The notes beneath the pieces were generated by a model. The model had not been told where the DNA came from and made no database searches. It saw nothing but the letters and a program-made list of their open reading frames with translations. The position numbers and the translations under genes were made by a program. 8,153 nt of DNA from Balneolaceae bacterium (GTDB lineage Bacteria; Bacteroidota; Rhodothermia; Balneolales; Balneolaceae). Below are positions 1-6,208 of this stretch, one piece after another; the stretch's first letter is position 1; every line of letters starts with the position of its first letter. The stretch is taken from contig SLGL01000424.1 in assembly GCA_007123785.1 (NCBI GenBank), forward strand, positions 1 to 8,153, read 5' to 3'.

Positions 1-85
1 CAAAGGTTTGGGGTTGTCAAAAAAAATCCTCAGCAAACTGTTTCATGATAATGCGATTTATTATTATCCAAGACTAATAAAATAA
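1..85 (+). CDS. C-terminal end of a probable amidohydrolase-family protein (partial, begins before the window)
   Basis: Reading from base 2, an open frame of 27 codons ends at a TAA at 83-85. The visible tail contains LSKKILSKLFHDNAIYYYPR. This resembles the C-terminal helix of amidohydrolase-2-type metal-dependent hydrolases, where a pattern of the kind 'LP-x-x-x-L-x-K-I-x-x-x-NA-x-R-x-(Y/F)' follows the TIM barrel. The resemblance is from memory of the family and rests on a short segment; no catalytic residues are inside the window. The stop lies 136 bp before the symporter start on the same strand, so the two genes may belong to one catabolic cluster. The alternative frame from base 1 stops at 46-48 and shows no family likeness. 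That a coding tail lies here is fairly likely; the family call is tentative. Confidence 0.5.
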   Translation, partial: KGLGLSKKILSKLFHDNAIYYYPRLIK

Positions 86-115
86 AGTGCCAGGCAACAA
101 TCACAATGATCAACG

Positions 116-128
116 CTGAATAATTCAG
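116..128. promoter_or_regulatory. 13-bp perfect dyad upstream of the symporter gene
   Basis: CTGAATAATTCAG is a perfect palindrome with 6-bp arms around one central base. The single-base centre makes it a poor RNA hairpin but a plausible binding site for a dimeric regulator. It lies about 94 bp before the symporter ATG and just upstream of the TTTG array. No regulator can be assigned, and short AT-rich dyads also arise by chance. Confidence 0.25.
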
Positions 129-142
129 GCTTTATCTTAAAA

Positions 143-184
143 TTTGGAATTTGGTACTTGTTATTTGATATTTGCAACTTGATT
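143..184 (+). repeat. Six-unit degenerate heptamer array (YTTGnnn) upstream of the symporter gene, containing a promoter-like match
   Basis: TTTG or CTTG recurs exactly every 7 bp, at 143, 150, 157, 164, 171 and 178, giving six consecutive heptamers of the form YTTGnnn. Within it, TTTG at 143-146 is followed after 20 bp by GATATTTG at 167-174. This differs by one base from the known Bacteroidota -7 element TAnnTTTG, which pairs with a -33 TTTG. The array may therefore be or contain the promoter of the symporter gene, whose ATG is 37 bp beyond the array's end. Because the repeat itself supplies TTTG at regular spacing, the promoter match could be coincidental. The repeat is directly visible; its function is inference. 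Confidence 0.5.
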
Positions 185-221
185 CACAACTATTTTCAAA
201 CTGCAACTTAACTCATAAATA

Positions 222-2036
222 ATGCTACTATCGCTTCTCGACTGGCTTATTGTTGCCGCATACATGGTTTTTTCTCTCATAGTTGGCCTTTGGGTTATGA
301 AAAAAGCCGGAAAAAACTCTACGGAATTTTTTGCTGCCGGAAAAAACATGCCCTGGTGGCTTCTCGGAATATCAATGGTAGCAACAACGTTTTCTACCGA
401 TACACCAAACCTTGTTACCGATATTGTCCGGCAAAACGGTGTTGCCGGTAACTGGACATGGTGGGCTTTTCTCCTCACCGGAATGCTAACTGTATTTGTT
501 TATGCAAATTTATGGCGCAGATCGGGAATCCTGACCGATGTTGAATTTTATGAGTTAAGATATAGCGGGAAGTCAGCAGCATTTTTAAGGGGATTCAGAG
601 CAGTCTACCTGGGCTTGATTTTTAATGTGATTATTATGGCCAGTGTTTCTCTGGCTGCTATAAAAATAGGTACGGTTTTAATGGGTATCACACCACTGCA
701 AACCATGCTGATTGCGGGAGTGGTTACCGTTATTTACAGTGCTCTCGGTGGTCTTCGCGGTGTTTTAATAACAGATTTTTTTCAATTTTTCCTCTCCATC
801 ATTGGTGGGCTTGTAGCTGCTTATGTGGCCGTAACCCATCCTGATGTAGGCGGGCTTCAGGGAATGCTTACGCACGAAAATGTAAAGCCAATGCTGAATA
901 TGTTTCCTGATTTTTCAGATCATTCTCAGCTTCTTGCCATTCTGATCATACCTCTGGCCGTTCAGTGGTGGAGTGTTTATTATCCCGGCGCTGAACCTGG
1001 CGGCGGTGGTTATGTTGCCCAGCGAATGTTTGCTGCAAAAAATGAAGACCACTCTATCGGAGCCGTTTTTCTTTTCAATGCTCTGCACTACGCATTGCGC
1101 CCCTGGCCTTGGATTATTGTAGGTTTATGCTCACTGATTGTATTTCCCGATCTTGCCTCAATCCGGCAGGAATTTCCTCAGGCAGCCGATATTGTTGATC
1201 ACGATATGGGGTATCCTGCCATGCTTACCTTTGTACCGGTTGGATGGCTTGGGCTGGTCATCGCTGCTTTGATAGCGGCATACATGTCTACAATCTCCAC
1301 ACATCTGAACTGGGGCTCTTCATATCTTGTGAATGACTTTTACAAGCGATTTATTAGGCCACAAAGCACAGAGAAGGAACTGGTAAATGTTGGGCGTATC
1401 TCTACTGTTATCCTGATGTTTATTGCCGGAGCATTAGCACTGGTTATGCAATCTGCACTTGACAACTTCCAGATTATCTTGCAAATAGGCGCGGGTACCG
1501 GCTTGATATTTATACTCAGATGGTTTTGGTGGAGAGTGAATGCCTGGAGTGAAATTGCTGCGATGACTATCTCTTTCCTCATTGCACTTTATTTCCGTTT
1601 TCTCCACGCATCGACTGATCTCCCTTTACTTACAGGCTGGCAGGAACTGCTCGTGGGTGTTACGCTTACGACCATCGGATGGGTATTGGTAACTTATCTT
1701 ACCCGGCCAACGGATGATGAAACTCTCGTCAATTTCTGTAAGCTGATTCGTCCAGGTGGTCCCGGCTGGAAGAAAGTACAATCACTCGCACACATTCGCG
1801 GAATTTCGATGGAGCAGATTGAAGACGAAGCATGGAGAGTACCTCAGGGTATTTACTGCATGATTCTCGGCTGCATAATAATTTACGGTATCCTTCTCGG
1901 TACCGGTTACTGGATTTATGGTAACTATGCCCCTGCAGCACTGCTTACATTAGCAAGCGGTATAAGTGCCTGGGCACTTATGAAAGCCTGGAAAAAACTT
2001 GTTGCCATTTCGCCTGACATGGCAGGTGATGAATAG
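222..2036 (+). CDS. Sodium:solute symporter (SSS family)
   Basis: This 604-residue integral inner-membrane protein should use the sodium gradient to import a small solute; the substrate is unknown. The N-terminal helix (about 5-27) is followed by the family's TEFFAAGKNMPWWLLGISM stretch (34-52). The SSS signature region lies at about 165-188 (IYSALGGLRGVLITDFFQ). The AAYMSTISTHLNWGSSYLV segment (352-370), followed by NDFYKRF, corresponds to the TM8 region that contributes to the Na2 sodium site in vSGLT. After the core, a hydrophilic linker (about 495-541) leads to two further hydrophobic segments (about 542-564 and 570-588), so the protein is longer than the roughly 540-residue vSGLT. The first ATG is taken as the start; it has no clear Shine-Dalgarno, which is common in Bacteroidota-like genomes. 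A terminator follows 20 bp after the stop. A sugar or sugar-acid substrate is possible, given the hydrolase-like tail upstream and the nearby DeoR regulator, but this is not shown. Confidence 0.93.
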   Translation: MLLSLLDWLIVAAYMVFSLIVGLWVMKKAGKNSTEFFAAGKNMPWWLLGISMVATTFSTDTPNLVTDIVRQNGVAGNWTWWAFLLTGMLTVFVYANLWRRSGILTDVEFYELRYSGKSAAFLRGFRAVYLGLIFNVIIMASVSLAAIKIGTVLMGITPLQTMLIAGVVTVIYSALGGLRGVLITDFFQFFLSIIGGLVAAYVAVTHPDVGGLQGMLTHENVKPMLNMFPDFSDHSQLLAILIIPLAVQWWSVYYPGAEPGGGGYVAQRMFAAKNEDHSIGAVFLFNALHYALRPWPWIIVGLCSLIVFPDLASIRQEFPQAADIVDHDMGYPAMLTFVPVGWLGLVIAALIAAYMSTISTHLNWGSSYLVNDFYKRFIRPQSTEKELVNVGRISTVILMFIAGALALVMQSALDNFQIILQIGAGTGLIFILRWFWWRVNAWSEIAAMTISFLIALYFRFLHASTDLPLLTGWQELLVGVTLTTIGWVLVTYLTRPTDDETLVNFCKLIRPGGPGWKKVQSLAHIRGISMEQIEDEAWRVPQGIYCMILGCIIIYGILLGTGYWIYGNYAPAALLTLASGISAWALMKAWKKLVAISPDMAGDE

Positions 2037-2056
2037 TACCGCCTGACTACATTTTT

Positions 2057-2100
2057 AAAAGCCCAAAAATTTGAATCATTTCAGTTTTGGGCTTTTTTTT
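2057..2100 (+). terminator. Rho-independent terminator after the symporter gene
   Basis: AAAAGCCCAAAA (2057-2068) and TTTTGGGCTTTT (2085-2096) form a perfect 12-bp stem with a 16-base loop, followed by a T-run ending at 2100. It begins 20 bp past the symporter stop. The same stem read on the minus strand has a weaker T-rich tail, so it may also stop the convergent DeoR transcript. The 81 bp between it and the DeoR stop codon show nothing else I can support. Confidence 0.9.
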
Positions 2101-2181
2101 ACCTCAATTTCGAGCCAGGGGCATAGGGTAAGGAAAGCTTTGTGGAGCGAATTACTATGTTTTCCTTCTCCTGATGCCAGA

Positions 2182-2946
2182 CTATACCTTAATGACATTA
2201 ATATTTCTTCTCAAAAGTTCGGTTTCATATTGCGATGAGATATTGCTATCGGTTATGATAGTGCTGATTACGTCCACATCACAGATGTATGAAAAACTGT
2301 GCCTTCCAAATTTGCTTGAATCGGCAATGGCTACCACCTGTTGTGCTCTCTCCACCATTGTTCGGTTAAGTTGTGCTTCCATCGGATTCGGTGTGGTGAG
2401 ACCGTATTTAATGTCAAGTCCGTCCACACCCAGAAACAATTTATCGAAATAATAGTTGCTGATTGTAGCTTCAGCTTCCGGGCCAACCAAAGAAAAAGAT
2501 TCTTTCCTGAGCACTCCGCCAGTTAACATCACATTTAAAGCTTCGAAACCACCCAATTTCAATGCAATGTTAATCGCATTGGTCATAATTGTAAGATTTT
2601 TTTTCTCCGATAACCGGTGGGCTACTTCCATTGCCGTTGTACCGGAATCGAGCAGAATAGAATCTCCTTCATTGATCATCTCAACTGCTTTTTCACCGAT
2701 TCTCTGTTTCTCTTTTTGAAAGAGTTTCTGTTTCTCTTCAAGAGTGGGATCTTCATAAACATTTTTCCTGATCAGTGCACCACCGTGTGTTCGATGGAGA
2801 ATTCCTTTCTTTTCAAGAAAATCGAGATCGTTACGAATCGTTACACTCGAAACATCAAACTGCTCACTTAAATTATCAACCCTTACTTTTCCGTTTTTCT
2901 GAATTAGTTGGATAATGCTGTCCCTTCGCTCAACTGTAGATCTCAT
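2182..2946 (-). CDS. DeoR/GlpR-family transcriptional regulator
   Basis: This 254-residue protein matches the DeoR family in length and layout. It has an N-terminal winged helix-turn-helix (about 6-57, with LSEQFDVSSVTIRNDLDFLE at 26-45 and HRTHGGA at 51-57). A C-terminal sugar-phosphate-sensing domain follows, with LLDSGTTAMEVA (98-109), MTNAINIALKL (121-131), LTGGVLRKESFSLVGPEAEA (141-160), LGVDGLD (172-178), GLTTPNPMEAQLNR (182-195) and ADSSKFGR (208-215). Such proteins usually repress sugar-catabolic genes and release DNA on binding a phosphorylated intermediate. It is convergent with the symporter and separated from the groESL operon by a terminator, so it is probably its own transcription unit. 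No adjacent sugar kinase or aldolase is in the window, so the target is unknown. The ATG at 2946 gives a normal N-terminus but has no clear ribosome binding site. Phased repeats just upstream suggest autoregulation. Confidence 0.92.
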   Translation of the reverse strand: MRSTVERRDSIIQLIQKNGKVRVDNLSEQFDVSSVTIRNDLDFLEKKGILHRTHGGALIRKNVYEDPTLEEKQKLFQKEKQRIGEKAVEMINEGDSILLDSGTTAMEVAHRLSEKKNLTIMTNAINIALKLGGFEALNVMLTGGVLRKESFSLVGPEAEATISNYYFDKLFLGVDGLDIKYGLTTPNPMEAQLNRTMVERAQQVVAIADSSKFGRHSFSYICDVDVISTIITDSNISSQYETELLRRNINVIKV

Positions 2947-2960
2947 GAAATGTAATTTTA

Positions 2961-3000
2961 GTTATTTGTAGTTATTAAACAGTATCAATCTGTATCAAAT
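2961..3000. promoter_or_regulatory. Four 10-bp-phased repeat units upstream of the DeoR-family gene (candidate operator)
   Basis: On the plus strand, GTTATT occurs at 2961 and 2971 (each preceded by TA) and GTATCAA at 2982 and 2992. Each pair is spaced exactly 10 bp and the two pairs abut, giving four consecutive 10-bp units about one helical turn apart. They start 14 bp upstream of the regulator's ATG, in the place expected for its promoter. Direct, helically phased half-sites are a plausible arrangement for an autoregulatory operator, but binding by the adjacent DeoR protein is inference. Confidence 0.35.
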
Positions 3001-3055
3001 AATCAATTTTTTTTCAGTTTCTTTTTTTTTCTCAATAATTTCTTTCGTGGAATTT

Positions 3056-3095
3056 AAAAAAAAAAGCCTCACTCCAAAAATAGAAGTGAGGCTTT
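3056..3095 (-). terminator. Rho-independent terminator of the groES-groEL operon
   Basis: On the minus strand, AAAGCCTCACT and AGTGAGGCTTT form a perfect 11-bp stem (plus-strand arms 3085-3095 and 3063-3073) around an 11-base loop. The arm is followed by an uninterrupted T-run (A-run at 3056-3065 on the plus strand). It lies 32 bp past the groEL stop and isolates groESL from the DeoR-family gene downstream. Confidence 0.93.
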
Positions 3096-3127
3096 AAATG
3101 GTTATTTATGCTTTCAGTGAAAAAGGC

Positions 3128-4792
3128 TTACATCATGCCGCCCATTCCACCCATTCCGCCAGGCATTCCGCCGCCGGGCATACCGCCACCGTCGTCGTCG
3201 TCACCCTTCTTTGATGGCTTGTCCACAACAACAGCTTCGGTTGTGAGCATCAGGCCAGCAACAGATGCAGCATTTTCAAGTGCTATTCTGGTCACTTTGG
3301 TTGGATCGATAACACCCGCCTTAATAAGGTCTTCGTAAACCTCACTGCGTGCGTTATATCCGAAAGCGCCTTTTCCTTCAATCACTTTCTGAACAACAAT
3401 AGAACCTTCAGCACCAGCATTGTTGGCAATTGCACGGAGCGGTGCTTCAAGAGCTCTTTTCACGATATTAAAACCAACCTGTACATCACTGTTTTCAGCT
3501 TTTAAGTTGTCGAAGGCTTTCAGTGTGCGCAGAAATGCAACACCACCACCGGGAACTATTCCTTCTTCAACAGCAGCGCGGGTTGCATGCAATGCATCCT
3601 CAACACGTGCTTTCTTCTCTTTCATTTCTACTTCGGAAGCAGCACCTATGTAGAGAACGGCAACACCACCACTCAACTTGGCCAGTCGCTCCTGGAGCTT
3701 CTCGCGATCGTAGTCGGAAGTAGTTGTTTCGATCTGTGTTTTAATCTGGTTTACGCGAGCTTTGATGTCGCTATCCTTGCCTTTACCGCCTACTACAGTA
3801 GTTGTGTCTTTGTCGATGTTAACACGATCTGCAGTACCGAGGAAATCAAGTGTAGCATTTTCGAGCTTATACCCACGCTCTTCACTGATTACGGTTCCGC
3901 CAGTGAGAATTGCGATATCTTCGAGCATCGCTTTTCTTCTGTCGCCAAAGCCGGGGGCTTTTACAGCGGCAATTTTCAGAGAACCGCGAAGTTTATTTAC
4001 AACCAGAGTTGCAAGTGCCTCGCCTTCAACATCTTCAGATATGATAAGCAGCGGCTTGCCGGTCTGAACAACTTTTTCGAGAATTGGAAGTAAATCTTTC
4101 ATGTTGGTGATTTTCTTGTCGAAAATCAGGATATAAGGCTCTTCCATTTCAGCGGTCATTGTGTCGCTGTTGGTTACAAAATAAGGTGACAGGTATCCTC
4201 TGTCGAACTGCATACCTTCTACAGTATCGAGATAGGTTTCGGTACCCTTGGCTTCCTCAACAGTGATCACACCATCTTTTCCAACTTTTTCCATTGCTTC
4301 AGCAATTCTGGAGCCGATCTCTTCATCGCCATTGGCAGAAATAGTTCCTACCTGACGGATACTGTCGAGGCTGTCGCCTACAGGTTTACTCTGGGACCTG
4401 AGTTCTTTAACTACTTCTATAACAGCCTTATCGATGCCTCTCTTGAGTTCCATCGGATTCGCACCGGCAGTTACGTTTTTCAGTCCCGTTTGAATGATAG
4501 ACTGAGCAAGTACGGTAGCAGTTGTGGTACCATCACCGGCAATATCACTGGTTTTGGAGGCTACTTCACGCACCATTTGTGCGCCCATATTTTCGACTTT
4601 ATCGGAGAGTTCAATCTCCTTCGCTACGGTTACCCCATCTTTGGTTACAGTTGGTGCACCGAAAGATTTTTCAATGACTACATTTCTGCCGCGAGGGCCT
4701 AATGTAACCTTAACAGCGTTCGCAAGCTTGTCTACTCCTCGTTTGAGTGCGTCACGAGCTTCCGCATCATAATGAACTAATTTAGCTGACAT
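3128..4792 (-). CDS. groEL: Chaperonin GroEL (Hsp60, large subunit)
   Basis: GroEL forms the 14-subunit double ring in the cytoplasm that folds client proteins in an ATP-driven cycle with the GroES lid. This copy is complete at 554 residues, slightly longer than the E. coli protein. Visible hallmarks are LGPRGRN (31-37), the conserved Asp52 in KDG, the ATP-binding AGDGTTTATVLAQ (85-97), the apical domain (about 190-375), RVEDALHATRAAVEEG (396-411) with Asp399 at the position of the catalytic E. coli Asp398, and VPGGGVAFL (413-421). The C-terminus has an acidic DDDD followed by a Gly/Met-rich tail ending in GGMM, typical of group I chaperonins that keep the flexible cavity-floor tail. It follows groES by 54 bp in the same operon and is closed by a strong terminator. 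The ATG start is fixed by the standard SAKLVHYDAEAR N-terminus. Confidence 0.99.
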   Translation of the reverse strand: MSAKLVHYDAEARDALKRGVDKLANAVKVTLGPRGRNVVIEKSFGAPTVTKDGVTVAKEIELSDKVENMGAQMVREVASKTSDIAGDGTTTATVLAQSIIQTGLKNVTAGANPMELKRGIDKAVIEVVKELRSQSKPVGDSLDSIRQVGTISANGDEEIGSRIAEAMEKVGKDGVITVEEAKGTETYLDTVEGMQFDRGYLSPYFVTNSDTMTAEMEEPYILIFDKKITNMKDLLPILEKVVQTGKPLLIISEDVEGEALATLVVNKLRGSLKIAAVKAPGFGDRRKAMLEDIAILTGGTVISEERGYKLENATLDFLGTADRVNIDKDTTTVVGGKGKDSDIKARVNQIKTQIETTTSDYDREKLQERLAKLSGGVAVLYIGAASEVEMKEKKARVEDALHATRAAVEEGIVPGGGVAFLRTLKAFDNLKAENSDVQVGFNIVKRALEAPLRAIANNAGAEGSIVVQKVIEGKGAFGYNARSEVYEDLIKAGVIDPTKVTRIALENAASVAGLMLTTEAVVVDKPSKKGDDDDGGGMPGGGMPGGMGGMGGMM

Positions 4793-4846
4793 AATTCTTT
4801 GTTCTTTTTATTTAGTTAGTATTTAAAAATGTAGAGGTGAAATTGT

Positions 4847-5134
4847 TCAGGACACAATTCCAAGGATGTCGGATTCTCTCATGATCAGGTACTCTTCACC
4901 ATCGAGAGTTACTTCTGTACCGGAATATTTTCCGTAGAGTACCTCATCTCCTTTTTTAACCGACATATCGATCTTGTTTCCATTCTCCACTTTACCAGGG
5001 CCTGCTTCAACTACAGTTCCTCGTTGTGGTTTTTCTTTTGCTGTATCCGGGATAATGATTCCTGAGCTTGTTTTTTCCTCAGCTTCAACCGGACGAACTA
5101 AAACACGATCGCTTAATGGTTTTATCGTGGCCAT
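4847..5134 (-). CDS. groES: Co-chaperonin GroES (Hsp10)
   Basis: GroES is the seven-subunit lid that caps GroEL and seals the folding chamber. The protein is a full-length 95 residues. It begins with the family's IKPLSDRVLVRP (4-15), then the mobile loop around 18-38 with KTSSGIIIPDTAKEKPQRG, which contacts GroEL through the hydrophobic III-type segment. GDEVLYGKYSG (62-72) and a C-terminal YLIMRESDILGIV (82-94) follow. It is the first gene of the groES-groEL operon. The start ATG has the clearest Shine-Dalgarno in the window, consistent with high expression. A perfect inverted repeat 50 bp upstream may be regulatory. Confidence 0.99.
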   Translation of the reverse strand: MATIKPLSDRVLVRPVEAEEKTSSGIIIPDTAKEKPQRGTVVEAGPGKVENGNKIDMSVKKGDEVLYGKYSGTEVTLDGEEYLIMRESDILGIVS

Positions 5135-5142
5135 ATGTATGA

Positions 5143-5147
5143 CTCCT
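5143..5147 (-). promoter_or_regulatory. Ribosome binding site of groES
   Basis: On the minus strand, AGGAG lies 8 bases before the groES ATG, within TTAGGAGT. It is a near-consensus Shine-Dalgarno and stands out because most other starts here have little or none. Confidence 0.85.
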
Positions 5148-5183
5148 AACTTTATGGTTTTTGTTGATAGTTAAATTTTTCCA

Positions 5184-5201
5184 ACACTTTCACTAAAGTG
5201 T
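5184..5201. promoter_or_regulatory. 18-bp perfect inverted repeat in the groES upstream region
   Basis: ACACTTT (5184-5190) and AAAGTGT (5195-5201) are perfect 7-bp inverted arms around a 4-base centre CACT, located 49 bp upstream of the groES ATG. It could be an operator for a heat-shock regulator or a hairpin in the transcript leader. It is not the classical HrcA site CIRCE (TTAGCACTC-N9-GAGTGCTAA), since both arm sequence and spacing differ. No convincing promoter boxes could be fixed around it. Confidence 0.5.
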
Positions 5202-5318
5202 CTTTGCTGCCAAACAAACAGCAACTTCCGTACCAAAAATTAAAGATCATTCAAAGAGTACGCCTAACGGCCTAAATTGATCGAAAAAACAAGAAGGGAC
5301 AAACTTTTTGGCGCAATT

Positions 5319-6098
5319 TCAGGCAAACGTGCCAAGTTGTTCCAAACGTGCTGTCAACTTTTCATACATTTCCGGTGAGAGAGCTTCTGCTCTGAGGTTA
5401 AAATCGAACTCTCCGGATGGCAATTCGGCATCAAGTCGTTTCAGCGCATTGCTCAGTTTTTTTCTTCGCTGGTTAAACGCCATCCGCACCACAGTTTTCA
5501 GATTTTTATCAAGACAGGACAGCGGAGGTTTATTAAATGTAAGTTTTAAAACTGAACTGTTCACTTTCGGAGGAGGAGAGAAAACTTGCGGGGGGACATC
5601 AAAAAGAATTTCGGGAGTACTCATCAGCCTGGTTTGCACGCTCAGAATACCATACTCTTTGCTACGGGGTTCTGCCACAATCCGTTCGGCTACTTCCTTT
5701 TGCATCATCAACAAGGCAGATGTAAGATGTTCACGTTTTTCAAGAAGGGAAAACAGAATCTGACTGGTGATGTAGTATGGCAAATTGCCAATAATATGAA
5801 GCGGCCCTCCTTCCGTATTAACATCACTCCAGTTGAACTTCAACACATCTTTCTGGATAATTTCCAGCCCTGGAAAGGTTTCTTCGAGAAACTCCACCAT
5901 TCTGCCGTCAATTTCAATTACGGAAAGGTTTTTGAAACGTTCAGATAGAAGGTTGGTCAGCGCTCCTGCACCAGGGCCAATTTCAATCACTGTATCATCC
6001 GGAGATGCCGGTATGGCATCCACAATTTTGCTGATCATGTTCCCGTCTTTCAGGAAGTGCTGGCCAAGGCTTTTTTTTGTTTTAGGGTGACGGGACAT
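5319..6098 (-). CDS. rsmA: 16S rRNA (adenine1518/1519-N6)-dimethyltransferase RsmA (KsgA)
   Basis: This enzyme dimethylates two adjacent adenines in the 3'-terminal hairpin of 16S rRNA using S-adenosylmethionine, a late step of 30S assembly. The 259-residue protein opens with KKSLGQHFLKD (8-18), the family N-terminus. It has SAM motif I IEIGPGAGALTNLL (38-51), an acidic VIEIDGRMVEFLE stretch (60-72), and the catalytic motif GNLPYYITS (104-112) with NLPY. MMQKEVAERIVA (131-142) and the C-terminal FNQRRKKLSNALK (208-220) follow. The open frame also allows a TTG one codon upstream (6101), but the ATG at 6098 is preferred; AAGAG on the minus strand lies about 5 bases before it. The gene is 110 bp downstream of lepB and 184 bp upstream of groES, both on the same strand. 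Confidence 0.97.
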   Translation of the reverse strand: MSRHPKTKKSLGQHFLKDGNMISKIVDAIPASPDDTVIEIGPGAGALTNLLSERFKNLSVIEIDGRMVEFLEETFPGLEIIQKDVLKFNWSDVNTEGGPLHIIGNLPYYITSQILFSLLEKREHLTSALLMMQKEVAERIVAEPRSKEYGILSVQTRLMSTPEILFDVPPQVFSPPPKVNSSVLKLTFNKPPLSCLDKNLKTVVRMAFNQRRKKLSNALKRLDAELPSGEFDFNLRAEALSPEMYEKLTARLEQLGTFA

Positions 6099-6133
6099 CA
6101 AATCTCTTTTGAATTAAATTTCCGGAACAACAA

Positions 6134-6153
6134 CGGCTGACCAGAACCAGCCG
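6134..6153 (-). repeat. GC-rich hairpin between lepB and rsmA
   Basis: CGGCTG (6134-6139) and CAGCCG (6148-6153) form a perfect 6-bp GC-rich stem with an 8-base loop. On the minus strand it is followed by TTGTTGTT, which is T-rich but not a clean T-run. It could be an imperfect terminator or attenuator for the lepA-lepB transcript, or a leader hairpin for rsmA. Which it is cannot be decided from sequence. Confidence 0.4.
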
Positions 6154-6208
6154 CAAATAGCCTTAGACTGCATTATTCACCAATAAATTTCTATGTAAAT
6201 AATACAAG

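Noticed and set aside
161..478. 105-codon minus-strand frame overlapping the symporter start
   Set aside because: Antisense to the conserved first transmembrane region of the symporter, with no supporting signal.
3129..3200. Low-complexity repeat at the groEL 3' end
   Set aside because: It is the coding sequence of the normal Gly/Met-rich GroEL tail, not an independent repeat element.
3587..4093. 168-codon open frame on the plus strand inside groEL
   Set aside because: It lies entirely antisense to a strongly conserved groEL, shows no family likeness, and has the composition of a reverse-strand shadow.
4841..4859. Inverted repeat AATTGT/ACAATT around the groES stop codon
   Set aside because: Only six AT-rich pairs and it includes the end of the coding sequence; there is no T-run, so it is not a credible terminator or processing site.
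5150..5318. CIRCE element or consensus promoter before groES
   Set aside because: No TTAGCACTC-N9-GAGTGCTAA is present, and no TTTG/TAnnTTTG or TTGACA/TATAAT pair with proper spacing is convincing; the best TTTG-N19-TAcggaaG match is weak.
5308..5763. 151-codon open frame on the plus strand over rsmA
   Set aside because: It is antisense to the conserved methyltransferase; Arg/Ser-rich translation is typical of a shadow frame.
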